NCBI GenBank assembly: GCA_022711465.1
Contig: JAKLEZ010000026.1
Coordinates: 17,691-81,690 of the forward strand
Reading direction: 5' to 3'
DNA length: 64,000 bases
From: Planctomycetota bacterium
GTDB taxonomy: Bacteria > Planctomycetota > Phycisphaerae > UBA1845 > PWPN01
This document shows, one piece after another, positions 41,173 through 49,462 of this stretch (the first letter of the stretch is position 1; each line of letters starts with the position of its first letter). Below the pieces are notes generated by a model, which saw only the letters and a program-made list of their open reading frames with translations, was not told the origin of the DNA and made no database searches. The position numbers and the translations under genes are program-made.

Positions 41173-42273
41173 GTGGCGTTCTGGGCACGAATATCGGACT
41201 GGTGGACGGGGCGAGGGAGCGACGACGGGCCGGTGGCGATCGAAGCCGGGGGAGGCACGGCCGTGGCCGAGGCCGAATCGGTCGAGGTCACACCGATTCC
41301 CCGCGTGGCGGTGGCGTCGGAGCGTCCTGCGGAGGAGAGCTCCTCGGCATCCTGCTGGTGGCGGCCGGAAGGCGAGCTAATGGTTCGGGGGCCGCGTCTG
41401 GACAAGCCGGTCTTGGCCGGGATGGCGGGCGAGATCGAAGCCGGGGTACTGACCGCCCTGGAGCAGGCCCTGGGCGACCCGAACATTGAACTGCCCCACT
41501 TGCCGCGTATCCCGCAACAGGTGCTGATGCTGAGTCGCGGTGAAGCCACGAGCCTGCGGGAGATTGCCCGACTGATCGCCCAGGACCAGGTTCTGTCGGC
41601 CGACCTGCTGCGGCGTGCGAATTCCGCGGCTTACGGTGGTCTGGCGAAAGTGACGACGGTCGAGAGCGCGGTGGTCCGGCTGGGCATGCGCGGCATCCGG
41701 GCGTTCATGATCAGCCAGAGCGTCAAGCACGTGACCCTGGCTGTCGGCGGCAAGGCCGGGCGTTCACGAGGGGAGTCGCTGTGGCGGGAATCGCTGGCCT
41801 CGGCCTACGTGATGGCCACCGTAGCGGACAGCATCAATTCCCAGTCGGAGGATGCTTTTCTGGCCGGGCTGCTCCATGACATCGGCAAGGTTGTGGTGCT
41901 GCGATGCTGCTGCGAGGTTCACACCAAGACGGGCCAGGCGGTTCCCGACGAGCTGTTCGATTATCTTTGCCAGGAATACCACGAACTAATGGGCGAGATG
42001 ATTGCCGAGCGCTGGCAGCTGCCGCCGCAGGTCGGGGCGATCATCAAGGATCATCACAGCGAGGAGGGTCTGACGGGTGAGCATGGCACTCAACGGGCGC
42101 TGATCCAGATGGCCGACGCGGTGGTTTCGCTGCTGGAGTACTCGCCCCGGCTGCCGTACGACCTGTTTGGAATGCCGGCCTCCGTCTTTCTCGATCTTGA
42201 AACGAACACCCGCTTCCAGGAAACGCTGGTGCTTCTGCCGGAGATGCTTGACCTGGCGATGAACAGCGACTGA
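41173..42273 (+). CDS. HDOD-domain signalling protein
   Basis: This 366-residue protein starts at GTG 41173 after a GGGGAG ribosome site. An N-terminal region of about 95 residues, with low-complexity Ala/Glu stretches, precedes an HDOD domain at about 105-310: LPHLPRIPQQVLMLSRGEAT, DLLRRANSAAYGGLAKVTTV, VVRLGMRGIRAFMIS, AFLAGLLHDIGKVVVLRCC and ERWQLPPQVGAIIKDHH. HDOD proteins are non-enzymatic relatives of HD phosphohydrolases used in signalling and surface-motility control. Here, unlike the HDOD protein at 6367, the HD pair in HDIGK is complete. It has no receiver domain. It stands alone between divergent and convergent neighbours. Confidence 0.9.
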   Translation: MAFWARISDWWTGRGSDDGPVAIEAGGGTAVAEAESVEVTPIPRVAVASERPAEESSSASCWWRPEGELMVRGPRLDKPVLAGMAGEIEAGVLTALEQALGDPNIELPHLPRIPQQVLMLSRGEATSLREIARLIAQDQVLSADLLRRANSAAYGGLAKVTTVESAVVRLGMRGIRAFMISQSVKHVTLAVGGKAGRSRGESLWRESLASAYVMATVADSINSQSEDAFLAGLLHDIGKVVVLRCCCEVHTKTGQAVPDELFDYLCQEYHELMGEMIAERWQLPPQVGAIIKDHHSEEGLTGEHGTQRALIQMADAVVSLLEYSPRLPYDLFGMPASVFLDLETNTRFQETLVLLPEMLDLAMNSD

Positions 42274-42301
42274 TCAACCTCTTGGGATCATCGGCGGCGA
42301 C

Positions 42302-43435
42302 TCAGTTCACGTTATCGCAGGCCTTGTCGGCCGGTATGCCCGGACCGCTGTAGCAGGCGGCGAACTTGGCGAAATCGTCCATATCCGCGTCGCCGTCACC
42401 GTCGTCCGGGGGGTTGAACAGGTGATCGGCGTTGCTGTCGTCACGGTCAAGGCAGGCGCACGCGTCGGGATCGAAGGTGATGCCGGCGGGGCCGGAGAAG
42501 CAGAGCTGCCAGAGGCCGAAGTCCACCTGATCGACGTCGCTGTCGCCGTCCAGATCGGCGAAGGGATCGTGGCAGGAGCAGGCCGGAGTGCCGGCGCAAG
42601 CGGGGTCGGCGCAGTCGGTCAGCCCGTTCCCGTCGTCGTCGATGTTGTTGTAGCATCGCATTTCGGGCATAGTACGAGCGGAGAAGTCATCCAGATCGAC
42701 CCAGGACATGTCATTGCTGTTGGTGGTCGGCCCGTCTTCCTGGGCGACCAGGCCGACGCCGCCGGACGGGTAGGGATCCTCCCGATCGGTGCACTGAATC
42801 TGCCACTCTTGCGGCTCGTCGGCACCTTCCATCCAGGTACGCGCTCGCACCACGACTCCGCCGGCCACATCGAAGGCCTGGGCTCGAAGCCACCAGTTCT
42901 TGGTCACGTCGTGGTTGGGAATGGTGACCTCGCCGACGTCCGGGGCCTCGCAGAAGTCCTGGAAGTCAACCGGGATGAGCTTGGTCATAGCCAAAACGCC
43001 GGTATTGGTTGGTCCCACCAGGTAGCCTTTGAACTGGAGCATGTTGAGGCGTACGCCCATGCCCAGAGTCATCCCCTTGGTATTGGTGGCGTTGAGCGTC
43101 GCGTAGAAGGGGTTGTTGGACCATTTGATGAGCACCTTGGCATCCGTGTCGGCGAAGATGTCGTCCGGGTCGTACAGGCCACCGATGTCCTCGATGGGTT
43201 TGCCGTCGAAGGGGTTGATGTCGCCGGTGACGAACTTCACGCGGGCAGCGTTGTCCACGTTCAGCGGGGTGAAGCCGGTGAGACCGACGAGATACGCCGC
43301 GTAATCGAAGACGTTGAGGCCTTGCAGCGTGCCGTCGTTGAAATCGCGCGTCCAATTGGCGCCGAGGGCCGGCAGCGAAAGGCTCAGGATACCCACGAAT
43401 ACCACGAGGCGACAGGTGTGGTGTTCGAACCGCAT
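42302..43435 (-). CDS. Secreted protein with C-terminal dockerin-like EF-hand repeats
   Basis: This 377-residue protein has a signal peptide (MRFEHHTCRLVVFVGILSLS, cleavage near ALGAN). A beta-rich domain of about 220 residues follows, with no family I recognise (WTRDFNDGTLQGLNVFDYAA, MGVRLNMLQFKGYLVGPTNT, WVDLDDFSARTMPEM). The C-terminal 110 residues contain calcium-loop motifs: NIDDDGNGLTDCADPACAG, DLDGDSDVDQVDFGLWQLC and DGDGDADMDDFAKFAACYSG. These are the dockerin-type repeats common in planctomycete exported proteins. ATG 43435 fits the signal peptide and follows a GGAGG. It is probably surface-exposed or secreted; binding partner unknown. Confidence 0.83.
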   Translation of the reverse strand: MRFEHHTCRLVVFVGILSLSLPALGANWTRDFNDGTLQGLNVFDYAAYLVGLTGFTPLNVDNAARVKFVTGDINPFDGKPIEDIGGLYDPDDIFADTDAKVLIKWSNNPFYATLNATNTKGMTLGMGVRLNMLQFKGYLVGPTNTGVLAMTKLIPVDFQDFCEAPDVGEVTIPNHDVTKNWWLRAQAFDVAGGVVVRARTWMEGADEPQEWQIQCTDREDPYPSGGVGLVAQEDGPTTNSNDMSWVDLDDFSARTMPEMRCYNNIDDDGNGLTDCADPACAGTPACSCHDPFADLDGDSDVDQVDFGLWQLCFSGPAGITFDPDACACLDRDDSNADHLFNPPDDGDGDADMDDFAKFAACYSGPGIPADKACDNVN

Positions 43436-44089
43436 GCGACTTCCTCCCTTTCTGCGACGTGTAGGTGACACAGGCCCGCTCGAGGCAAGGCGGAGTTGCC
43501 GGCAATCGCGACCGCCCCTGGTGGCAGGCAGACAGCGCACCCTGATCCGCGACCTCAGGTCGGGGCCTGGAGTCTTACCCCAACGAGATTTTAGAACCGG
43601 AAGCCCCCAAGGGCAAGGGAAATCCTGCGTTGGCCGCGTTAGGGCGGAGATTCCGAAGCCGAAGGGGGGGCCTGCAGGGGCTCCCTGGGGGCAGCTCGGC
43701 GGTTCGTCGGCTCGATCAGAAGCGTCCCGGGTCGATAATGCGAGGAAAGCTCCCACTGCACCCTCCGCCCATCTGAGCCGAGGCTGACGGTCAGACCGAT
43801 CAGGGGGTGCGAAGCGTCATGGCCTCCGGCATGGGCGGTCGCGGGTGAATGGATCTTGATTCCGCGAGCCTGGGCGCGTTATGCTGGACATACAGCATCG
43901 TGCGGCGTAGCATGTATTGAGTTTACCTTTCGGGTGCCGACGGGGGTGTGGGGGCAAAGAAGCCGCCCTGTCAAGAGCAAGTCGTTTGTCCGCCCTGTGG
44001 GGCAATGTGCCTCCAGGCGTGGCTATGTACCGAGTGATGTCGGAGCATGGGAACTCCGACCGACTCCATTTTGCGGGAGGAGAAACAAG
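43436..44089. other. Divergent spacer before the PEP-CTERM gene
   Basis: No convincing gene. Two inverted repeats stand out: ATGCTG-N6-CAGCAT at 43881-43898, and GTCGGAG-N8-CTCCGAC at 44039-44060, the latter just upstream of the GGGAGGAG ribosome site for the gene at 44090. They may be operators or leader hairpins. The remaining sequence is GC-rich with no clear signals. Confidence 0.45.
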
Positions 44090-44797
44090 ATGCTGAGATT
44101 CATCACTGCAGTCTGTGGGCTGGCCCTGGTGGCCGCTCCGGTGGTTGCGCTGGACACGTACTCATTCGTGATCGACCCGGCCAAGTCGTCGATTGCGGTC
44201 GCGGTGGGTCTGAACCCCCCCACCACGAGCCCCCTGACTGGCACGTTCAGTCTGAAGCTCGGCACTCCGTCCGGGGCGTACAACACCCGCGACTGGAGTG
44301 TACTTGCCGAACTGGACACGGTCAGTGCGACCAACACTGACCCGCTGGCGGTCACGCCCATGCCAGGGGCGACGTACTCCATCGCGGCGGGTGATTTCGG
44401 AATCATCGATTTCAATTCGGACAAACTGGCGATCCCGTCGACGACCTTGGCGGCGGAGGCGGCCAATGTTTACGCCGGCACGATCAGCACGAACGCCAAG
44501 AAGAACATCTGGATGTCTCTGAATGGCGGGGCGCCGACGCTGGACGACGGGTGGCAGATGTTCCCGGATCCGGGGGCCCCGACCAGTGCGTTCAACAGCC
44601 CGTTTACGGTCCGGGTATCGGATGCGGACTGGCTAGGCGTTGCCGGCCTCGGCCAACTGGAATCGCAGATCCAAGGTGTGGCGTACAAGGGTGGCCTGAT
44701 CTACACGGTCAACATTTTTGGCCGGGTGGTGCCCGAACCGGCGAGTCTGGGGCTTCTGGCCCTGGCCGGGCTGAGCCTGCTGCGGCGGCGGCGCTAA
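44090..44797 (+). CDS. PEP-CTERM sorting-signal protein
   Basis: This 235-residue exported protein has an N-terminal signal (MLRFITAVCGLALVAAPVVA) and a classic C-terminal sorting signal: VPEPASLGL, a hydrophobic helix (LALAGLSLL) and a terminal run of arginines. Exosortase/archaeosortase-like enzymes cut near PEP and direct such proteins to the outer surface or matrix. The middle region (about 22-200) is beta-rich (YSFVIDPAKSSIAVAVGLNP, YNTRDWSVLAELDTVSATNT) with no family I can name. ATG 44090 follows a strong GGGAGGAG. A good terminator hairpin ends the unit at 44874. No exosortase gene is in the window. Confidence 0.9.
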   Translation: MLRFITAVCGLALVAAPVVALDTYSFVIDPAKSSIAVAVGLNPPTTSPLTGTFSLKLGTPSGAYNTRDWSVLAELDTVSATNTDPLAVTPMPGATYSIAAGDFGIIDFNSDKLAIPSTTLAAEAANVYAGTISTNAKKNIWMSLNGGAPTLDDGWQMFPDPGAPTSAFNSPFTVRVSDADWLGVAGLGQLESQIQGVAYKGGLIYTVNIFGRVVPEPASLGLLALAGLSLLRRRR

Positions 44798-44873
44798 GCA
44801 TGGTGTCTCGCGCGGGTCCTGGTGAGTGACTGGGATCCAGCGATCGCATCGACAGGAGGAGGGGGCAGGGAAG

Positions 44874-44916
44874 GCGAACAGCCCGCGCACCGTGGGCTGT
44901 TCGCTTCGTTTGTTCC
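44874..44916 (+). terminator. Rho-independent terminator after the PEP-CTERM gene
   Basis: GCGAACAGCCC at 44874-44884 pairs perfectly with GGGCTGTTCGC at 44894-44904 around a 9-base loop, and the tail TTCGTTTGTTCC is T-rich. This 11-bp stem lies about 75 bp after the stop at 44797 and separates the gene from the exported-protein operon starting at 44944. Confidence 0.8.
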
Positions 44917-44943
44917 TTGGGGAATCTGCGGATACCATCGAGC

Positions 44944-46254
44944 ATGATGCTCGTCAGCGTATTCCTTTTGAACGTGGCCTTGGCCGGGGCGGCGTGTGCC
45001 GCCGGGGCCGAGGTTTCCGCCACGCAGGCCGCCAGCCGTCCGGTGCGTTCATCGGTGTTCGAGCGGCTGTCGCTTTCACGGCTAGAGCGGTTTGACCGGG
45101 ACCGGGCGGCGCTGGCGGCCCGGCTCAAGCCGGTGGTTCCCCCCTACCCGCTGGTCCGAGGCACATTTCACATGCACAGCCGGCTGTCACACGACAGCAA
45201 GGGCACGCCGGCGGAGATCATCGCCGCGGCCAAGGCCACGGGGACGAAGATTGTCGGCCTGACCGAGCACCCCAGCGAGACGGCCGATGTGATCGCCGAG
45301 AACATCAAGGGGTGGCACGAGGGGATCTTCTTTCTCGCCGGGATCGAGGAAGCTCATGTTCTGCTCTGGCCGGGGTCCGGGGGTGAGCCGGACCTCAGAC
45401 TGATCTCGCATCCCGAAGGGGTCCCGACCCTTGGCCGATCCGGCTTTGCGGGAATGGAGATCTACAACACCCACAGTGACGCCAAGGACGAACCCATCAA
45501 GCGTCTGGTCAGTGCCCTGATTCTCAACTTGCCGGCCATCATGAAGCACCCGGAGGCGGCGTTCGAGTCGTTTCTGGACTACCCGGTCGACTTCATGGCC
45601 CGATACGACCGGTTCACCCTGGAGGCCCCCTTCTCGGGGGTGGCTGCCAACGACAGCCACCAGAACCAGGGCTTGCGGGTCCTGGCTTTGCCTGGAGGAG
45701 GAGTTGAGATCCGGGATGCGACCGATGACGTCATCTGGAGGAACGACGGCGTAGCCGGCAAGGCGCTGCTGGCCGCTCTGGGGCACACGAAGGCGCCGGA
45801 CCAGCCCACGTCGATTGTCGAGTGGCTGCTGGACCCCTATGCAATCAGCATGCGGCACGTGGGCACCTATCTTCAGATTGGCGAGATCAACGAGGGTGCG
45901 GTGCGGAAGGGGCTGCGAGAGGGGCGTATCGTGCTGGCCTTCGAGAACCTTGCCCCGCTGCGGGGTTTTGGTTTCTGGGCTGAGGCGGAAGGTGAGCCCG
46001 TGGGGACGATGGGCGACCGCATTGAGCCGGGCCCGGGATTGCGGCTTCGAGCCGAGTTGCCGCTCGAGGCTGAGATCAGGATCATACGCGACGGCAGCCT
46101 GTTCTCGAGGCACCTGGCGAGCCAGGTGAGCCTGGAGCATCCCAAGCCGGGTGTTTATCGCCTGGAAGCGTGGTTGCCGCTGGCCGGCGAGTTCCGGCCG
46201 TGGGTGATCACCAATCCGATTTACCTGACCGACAAACCGCTGAAGGAGAAATGA
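44944..46254 (+). CDS. Exported PHP-domain phosphoesterase-like protein
   Basis: This 436-residue protein has a signal peptide (MMLVSVFLLNVALAGAACAA) and a PHP-type metal-dependent domain at about 70-280: RGTFHMHSRLSHDSKGTPAE (HxH and second His), IVGLTEHPSETAD, GIEEAHVLLW, GMEIYNTHSDAKD and GVAANDSHQNQG. These match the Asp/His/Glu pattern of PHP phosphoesterases. The C-terminal part (about 290-436) is beta-rich (GEPVGTMGDRIEPGPGLRLR). The next gene starts one base after the stop, so the operon is tightly packed. ATG 44944 was chosen over the in-frame TTG at 44917 because it opens directly at the signal peptide. The substrate is unknown. Confidence 0.85.
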   Translation: MMLVSVFLLNVALAGAACAAGAEVSATQAASRPVRSSVFERLSLSRLERFDRDRAALAARLKPVVPPYPLVRGTFHMHSRLSHDSKGTPAEIIAAAKATGTKIVGLTEHPSETADVIAENIKGWHEGIFFLAGIEEAHVLLWPGSGGEPDLRLISHPEGVPTLGRSGFAGMEIYNTHSDAKDEPIKRLVSALILNLPAIMKHPEAAFESFLDYPVDFMARYDRFTLEAPFSGVAANDSHQNQGLRVLALPGGGVEIRDATDDVIWRNDGVAGKALLAALGHTKAPDQPTSIVEWLLDPYAISMRHVGTYLQIGEINEGAVRKGLREGRIVLAFENLAPLRGFGFWAEAEGEPVGTMGDRIEPGPGLRLRAELPLEAEIRIIRDGSLFSRHLASQVSLEHPKPGVYRLEAWLPLAGEFRPWVITNPIYLTDKPLKEK

Positions 46255-46255
46255 C

Positions 46256-47572
46256 ATGACTCGAACGAACACGTGGTGGTTGCTTGCCATGCTGCTCTGC
46301 TCGCCGTTGCATGCCGGGCTGGTCGATTACGTGACCCGGGCGGACGAGAGCTACACCTGGTCCAAGCTGGAGGACGGTGTCTTCGGCGAGCATGCGAAGT
46401 ATGCCCAGCTGCTGATGACTTCGCAGACCTGGCGAGGCATTGCATGGAAGCACGAGATGGTCGTGATTCGCCCGGACAACGCGGCGAAGGCCACCCAGGC
46501 CCTGCTGATCATTGCCGGGGGCAGCTGGAAGGAGGGGCAGGAGCCGCGGAAGTTCGACAGGAACTCCAAGGAACTGAGGATCGGGCTGGCGATCGCCGCA
46601 GGAGCACGGATGCCCGTTGCCGTGGTCCGACAGGTTCCTTTCCAGCCGTTGTTTGACAATCTGAGAGAAGACGCCCTGATTTCGTACACCTTCAAGGAGT
46701 ACCTTGCCTCTGGGGAGGCCGACTGGCCGCTGCTGCTGCCCATGACCAAGTCGGCGGTTCGGGCCATGGACACGGTCCAGGCCTTTGCGGAGAAAGAGTG
46801 GCAGATGGGCATCAAGGAGTTCATCGTGACCGGGGCGTCGAAGCGCGGCTGGACCACCTGGTTGACCGGGGCGTCGGACAAGCGGGTCAAGGCGATTGCG
46901 CCGATGGTGATCGACACGCTGAACATGGCCGAGCAGATGAAGCTGCAGAGGGCGAGTTTTGGAGGGTACAGCGAGCAGATTCGCGACTACTCGGAGAAGG
47001 GTCTGACCGACATGTTCGATACGGAGGCCGGCCGCAAGCTGCTGGCGATCGTCGATCCCTACGCCTACCGCCGGCAGCTGGGCATGCCCAAGTTGATTCT
47101 TCTGGGGACCAATGACCGCTATTGGCCGCTGGACGCCCTGAATCTCTACTATCCGGCCCTAGAGGGCGAGAAGTACATTCTCTACATTCCCAACAGCGGG
47201 CATGGCCTGAACGATTTTGTGCGGCTGATCGCCGACATGTCGGCGTTTGCCCTGAAGGCCTCGGGGCGGATGAAGTTCCCGAAGCTGGAGTGGGACCTGA
47301 AGGAGAGCGACAGCGGGCTGCGGATCACCCTTCGTTCGGACGTCAAGCCATCGCGGGTTTCCGCCTGGAAGGCACGGGCCGAGACGCGCGATTTTCGCCA
47401 GTCGGTATGGACGGACGAGACGGTCGAGGCCGCGGGCGACGAGTACGTCTACGAACTGCCGCGACCGCAGGCGGGCTTTGCGGCCGCCTTTGGTGAAGTG
47501 TTCTACGAAATTGACGGGCGCTCGCTGTACCTATCCACCACTCTTCGGATCATTGGAAAGGACAAGCCGTGA
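46256..47572 (+). CDS. PhoPQ-activated pathogenicity-related family protein (PqaA-like, alpha/beta hydrolase)
   Basis: This 438-residue protein carries a signal peptide (TRTNTWWLLAMLLCSPLHAG) and the conserved core of the PhoPQ-related family. Features are LVDYVTRADESYTWSKLEDG, the substrate-pocket region HEMVVIRPDN, ALLIIAGGSWKEG, FIVTGASKRGWTTWLTGASD, VIDTLNMAEQMK and LLGTNDRYWPLDALNLYYPA. GASKRGW is the nucleophile-elbow equivalent, with Ser. The fold is that of alpha/beta hydrolases; the enzymatic role of the family is poorly known. It starts one base after the PHP gene stop and its own stop overlaps the next start (GTGA), so all three exported proteins are co-translated. Confidence 0.9.
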   Translation: MTRTNTWWLLAMLLCSPLHAGLVDYVTRADESYTWSKLEDGVFGEHAKYAQLLMTSQTWRGIAWKHEMVVIRPDNAAKATQALLIIAGGSWKEGQEPRKFDRNSKELRIGLAIAAGARMPVAVVRQVPFQPLFDNLREDALISYTFKEYLASGEADWPLLLPMTKSAVRAMDTVQAFAEKEWQMGIKEFIVTGASKRGWTTWLTGASDKRVKAIAPMVIDTLNMAEQMKLQRASFGGYSEQIRDYSEKGLTDMFDTEAGRKLLAIVDPYAYRRQLGMPKLILLGTNDRYWPLDALNLYYPALEGEKYILYIPNSGHGLNDFVRLIADMSAFALKASGRMKFPKLEWDLKESDSGLRITLRSDVKPSRVSAWKARAETRDFRQSVWTDETVEAAGDEYVYELPRPQAGFAAAFGEVFYEIDGRSLYLSTTLRIIGKDKP

Positions 47573-48765
47573 GAGACATGCTCTGGGTCCTGCTCTGGGT
47601 TGCCGGTGCGACGACCCTGTCATCGGTCGCGAACGGGGAGGATCCGTTCCATCGGGGCGAACTGGTCTTTCCTCTTCGGGCGGAGCACAATCACGCCCCG
47701 GGGCTTGTGGAGTGCGCGAACGGCGATCTGCTGGCCTCGTGGTATCGCGGCTCGGGCGAGCGGAGTTCGGATGACGTGGCCGTCTACGGGGCCCGATTTC
47801 GCCACGGCGGCGACCGGTGGAGCGAGGCGTTCCTGATGGCCGACACGCCGGGCTTTCCGGACTGCAATACCGCGATGCACATTGACCGGCGGGGCAGGCT
47901 GTGGCTGTTCTGGCCGGTCATTATCGCGAATTCCTGGGAGTCGTGCCTCACCCAGTACCGCGTTTCCAGCGACTACCTTGGGGAGGGTCCGCCCCGATGG
48001 GAATGGCAGGGGAACATCCTGCTGAAACCGGAGGGCTTCCGGGAGATCATGACCGAGGCCCTGGAGGCCCGGCTGAAGGCGTCCGGTGCGGCGCTTCCGG
48101 ACGATGCCCGGACCGGCGCCAAGATCGAGACGCTCAAGGCCCGGATTGGCGACAAGCTCTACAGCCGGCTGGGCTGGCAGCCGCGGTGCAAGCCGACAGT
48201 TCTTCCCTCCGGACGGATCCTACTGCCGCTCTACTCGGACACCTACTCGGCGGGGATCATGGCGGTCAGTGACGACGAGGGCAAGACCTGGCGAGCGAGC
48301 CGGCCGCTGGCCGGTTTCGGGAGCATCCAGCCGACGGTGCTGCGGCGTAATGACGGCACGCTGGTGGCCTACATGCGTGAGAATGGCCCGATTGAGCGGA
48401 TTCGCGTATCGGAATCTCGGGACGACGGCATGACCTGGGGGGCGGTGGGCGCGACCGAACTGCCCAACCCGGGTGCGGGCATTGACGGCGTGCGTCTGGC
48501 CAACGGCCGCTGGCTGCTGGTGTACAACGACACCACCCGGGATCGCAACAGCCTGGCGGTCTCGCTTTCGGAAGACGAGGGGCGATCCTGGAAGTGGACC
48601 CGGCACCTGGAACGGCAGGCCAAGGGATCCTACCACTACCCGGCTGTCATTCAGGGCCGTGAGGGCCTGATCCACTGCATCTACAGCTACTTCGTTGACG
48701 CGGGCAAGAGCATGAAGCACGTGGCGTTCAACGAAGCGTGGGTGAGTCAGGGCGACCCCCGATAA
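47569..48765 (+). CDS. Exported sialidase-like (BNR-repeat) protein
   Basis: This 398-residue protein has a signal peptide (MLWVLLWVAGATTLSSVANG), then a six-bladed propeller-type sequence. APGLVECANGDLLASWYRGS comes early, followed by Asp-box-like segments SDDEGKTWRASRPL, SRDDGMTWGAVGAT and SEDEGRSWKWTRHL. IQPTVLRRNDGTLVAYMREN and GIDGVRLANGRWLLVYNDTT lie between them. The family includes exo-alpha-sialidases and other glycosidases that bind acidic sugars. The catalytic Arg triad cannot be located with certainty. GTG 47569 overlaps the previous stop as GTGA; an alternative ATG lies at 47578 at the signal peptide. The hairpin after the stop may end the operon. Confidence 0.87.
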   Translation: MRDMLWVLLWVAGATTLSSVANGEDPFHRGELVFPLRAEHNHAPGLVECANGDLLASWYRGSGERSSDDVAVYGARFRHGGDRWSEAFLMADTPGFPDCNTAMHIDRRGRLWLFWPVIIANSWESCLTQYRVSSDYLGEGPPRWEWQGNILLKPEGFREIMTEALEARLKASGAALPDDARTGAKIETLKARIGDKLYSRLGWQPRCKPTVLPSGRILLPLYSDTYSAGIMAVSDDEGKTWRASRPLAGFGSIQPTVLRRNDGTLVAYMRENGPIERIRVSESRDDGMTWGAVGATELPNPGAGIDGVRLANGRWLLVYNDTTRDRNSLAVSLSEDEGRSWKWTRHLERQAKGSYHYPAVIQGREGLIHCIYSYFVDAGKSMKHVAFNEAWVSQGDPR

Positions 48766-48766
48766 T

Positions 48767-48789
48767 ACCGCCCTTGGGGCGGTGGTCTT
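48767..48789 (+). terminator. Possible terminator hairpin after the sialidase-like gene
   Basis: ACCGCCC at 48767-48773 and GGGCGGT at 48777-48783 form a 7-bp stem with a three-base loop, starting two bases after the stop codon. The tail is only weakly T-rich (GGTCTTC), so efficient intrinsic termination is uncertain. Confidence 0.4.
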
Positions 48790-48920
48790 CCGCATCGCAG
48801 CCCAAGCAGGCTCAAAGAATTTGCCGCGCGTTTGCCACCTATCGTACGTTCTCCCTGAGAGGGATCTTCGTCCGTTCCGGACGGTCGACGGCTATGGGAA
48901 CAGGACCGAGGGAAAAGAAG

Positions 48921-49400
48921 ATGCACACTCCGTTCATTGGCGAAATCCTGCAGGAGATGGGTCTGCTCACCAGGATCCAGGTCGAGGAGATTCTCGCCCA
49001 TCAGCAGGTGACGCGGCAAAAGTTCGGGCAGATCGCCGTGCGCTGGGGTCTGGTCAACACCCAGCAGGTCTGGGAAGCCTGGGCACGCCAGATGACCTCC
49101 GGCCGCCAGTTCGTCAAAGTGAACGAAGTCGGGATTGACACTGCGGCCGTGGAGCGGGTGACGGTTCCGACGGCGAGGAGCCTCGGAGTGGTTCCGCTGC
49201 GGCTGTGGGGCGACCAACTCGTGGTGGCCGTTCCGCCGGATGTCTCTCCGAAAGCACTGTGTGACCTTGCGGAAGTCACCGGGTGCCGAGTCCATGCTTG
49301 CGCCACTTTCCCGGAGGCGATCCACTATCACCTGGACCACCTCGAAGAGGAACTACGGACCGATTGCTCGCGGTTGGAGTCTCTGCCGGCCGGCGTCTAG
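48921..49400 (+). CDS. GSPII_E/MshEN N-terminal-domain protein
   Basis: This 159-residue protein matches the N-terminal domain of type II secretion/type IV pilus ATPases: FIGEILQEMGLLTRIQVEEI, KFGQIAVRWGLVNTQQVWEA, TVPTARSLGVVPLRL and GDQLVVAVPPDV. Some such domains bind cyclic di-GMP (MshEN); the RxGxxL-type motif is not clear here. It has no ATPase domain, no membrane segment and no signal peptide. ATG 48921 follows GAGGG; an upstream in-frame ATG is at 48894. It precedes the globin-coupled kinase by 62 bp and is probably in the same operon with the sigma-54 regulator. It may be a stand-alone input or adaptor module. Confidence 0.78.
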   Translation: MHTPFIGEILQEMGLLTRIQVEEILAHQQVTRQKFGQIAVRWGLVNTQQVWEAWARQMTSGRQFVKVNEVGIDTAAVERVTVPTARSLGVVPLRLWGDQLVVAVPPDVSPKALCDLAEVTGCRVHACATFPEAIHYHLDHLEEELRTDCSRLESLPAGV

Positions 49401-49462
49401 GAACTGGCCGGGCGGATTGGTTCGAAGTCGCAAGGCCGGTGCGGCGCCGGTACAATGCCGTG

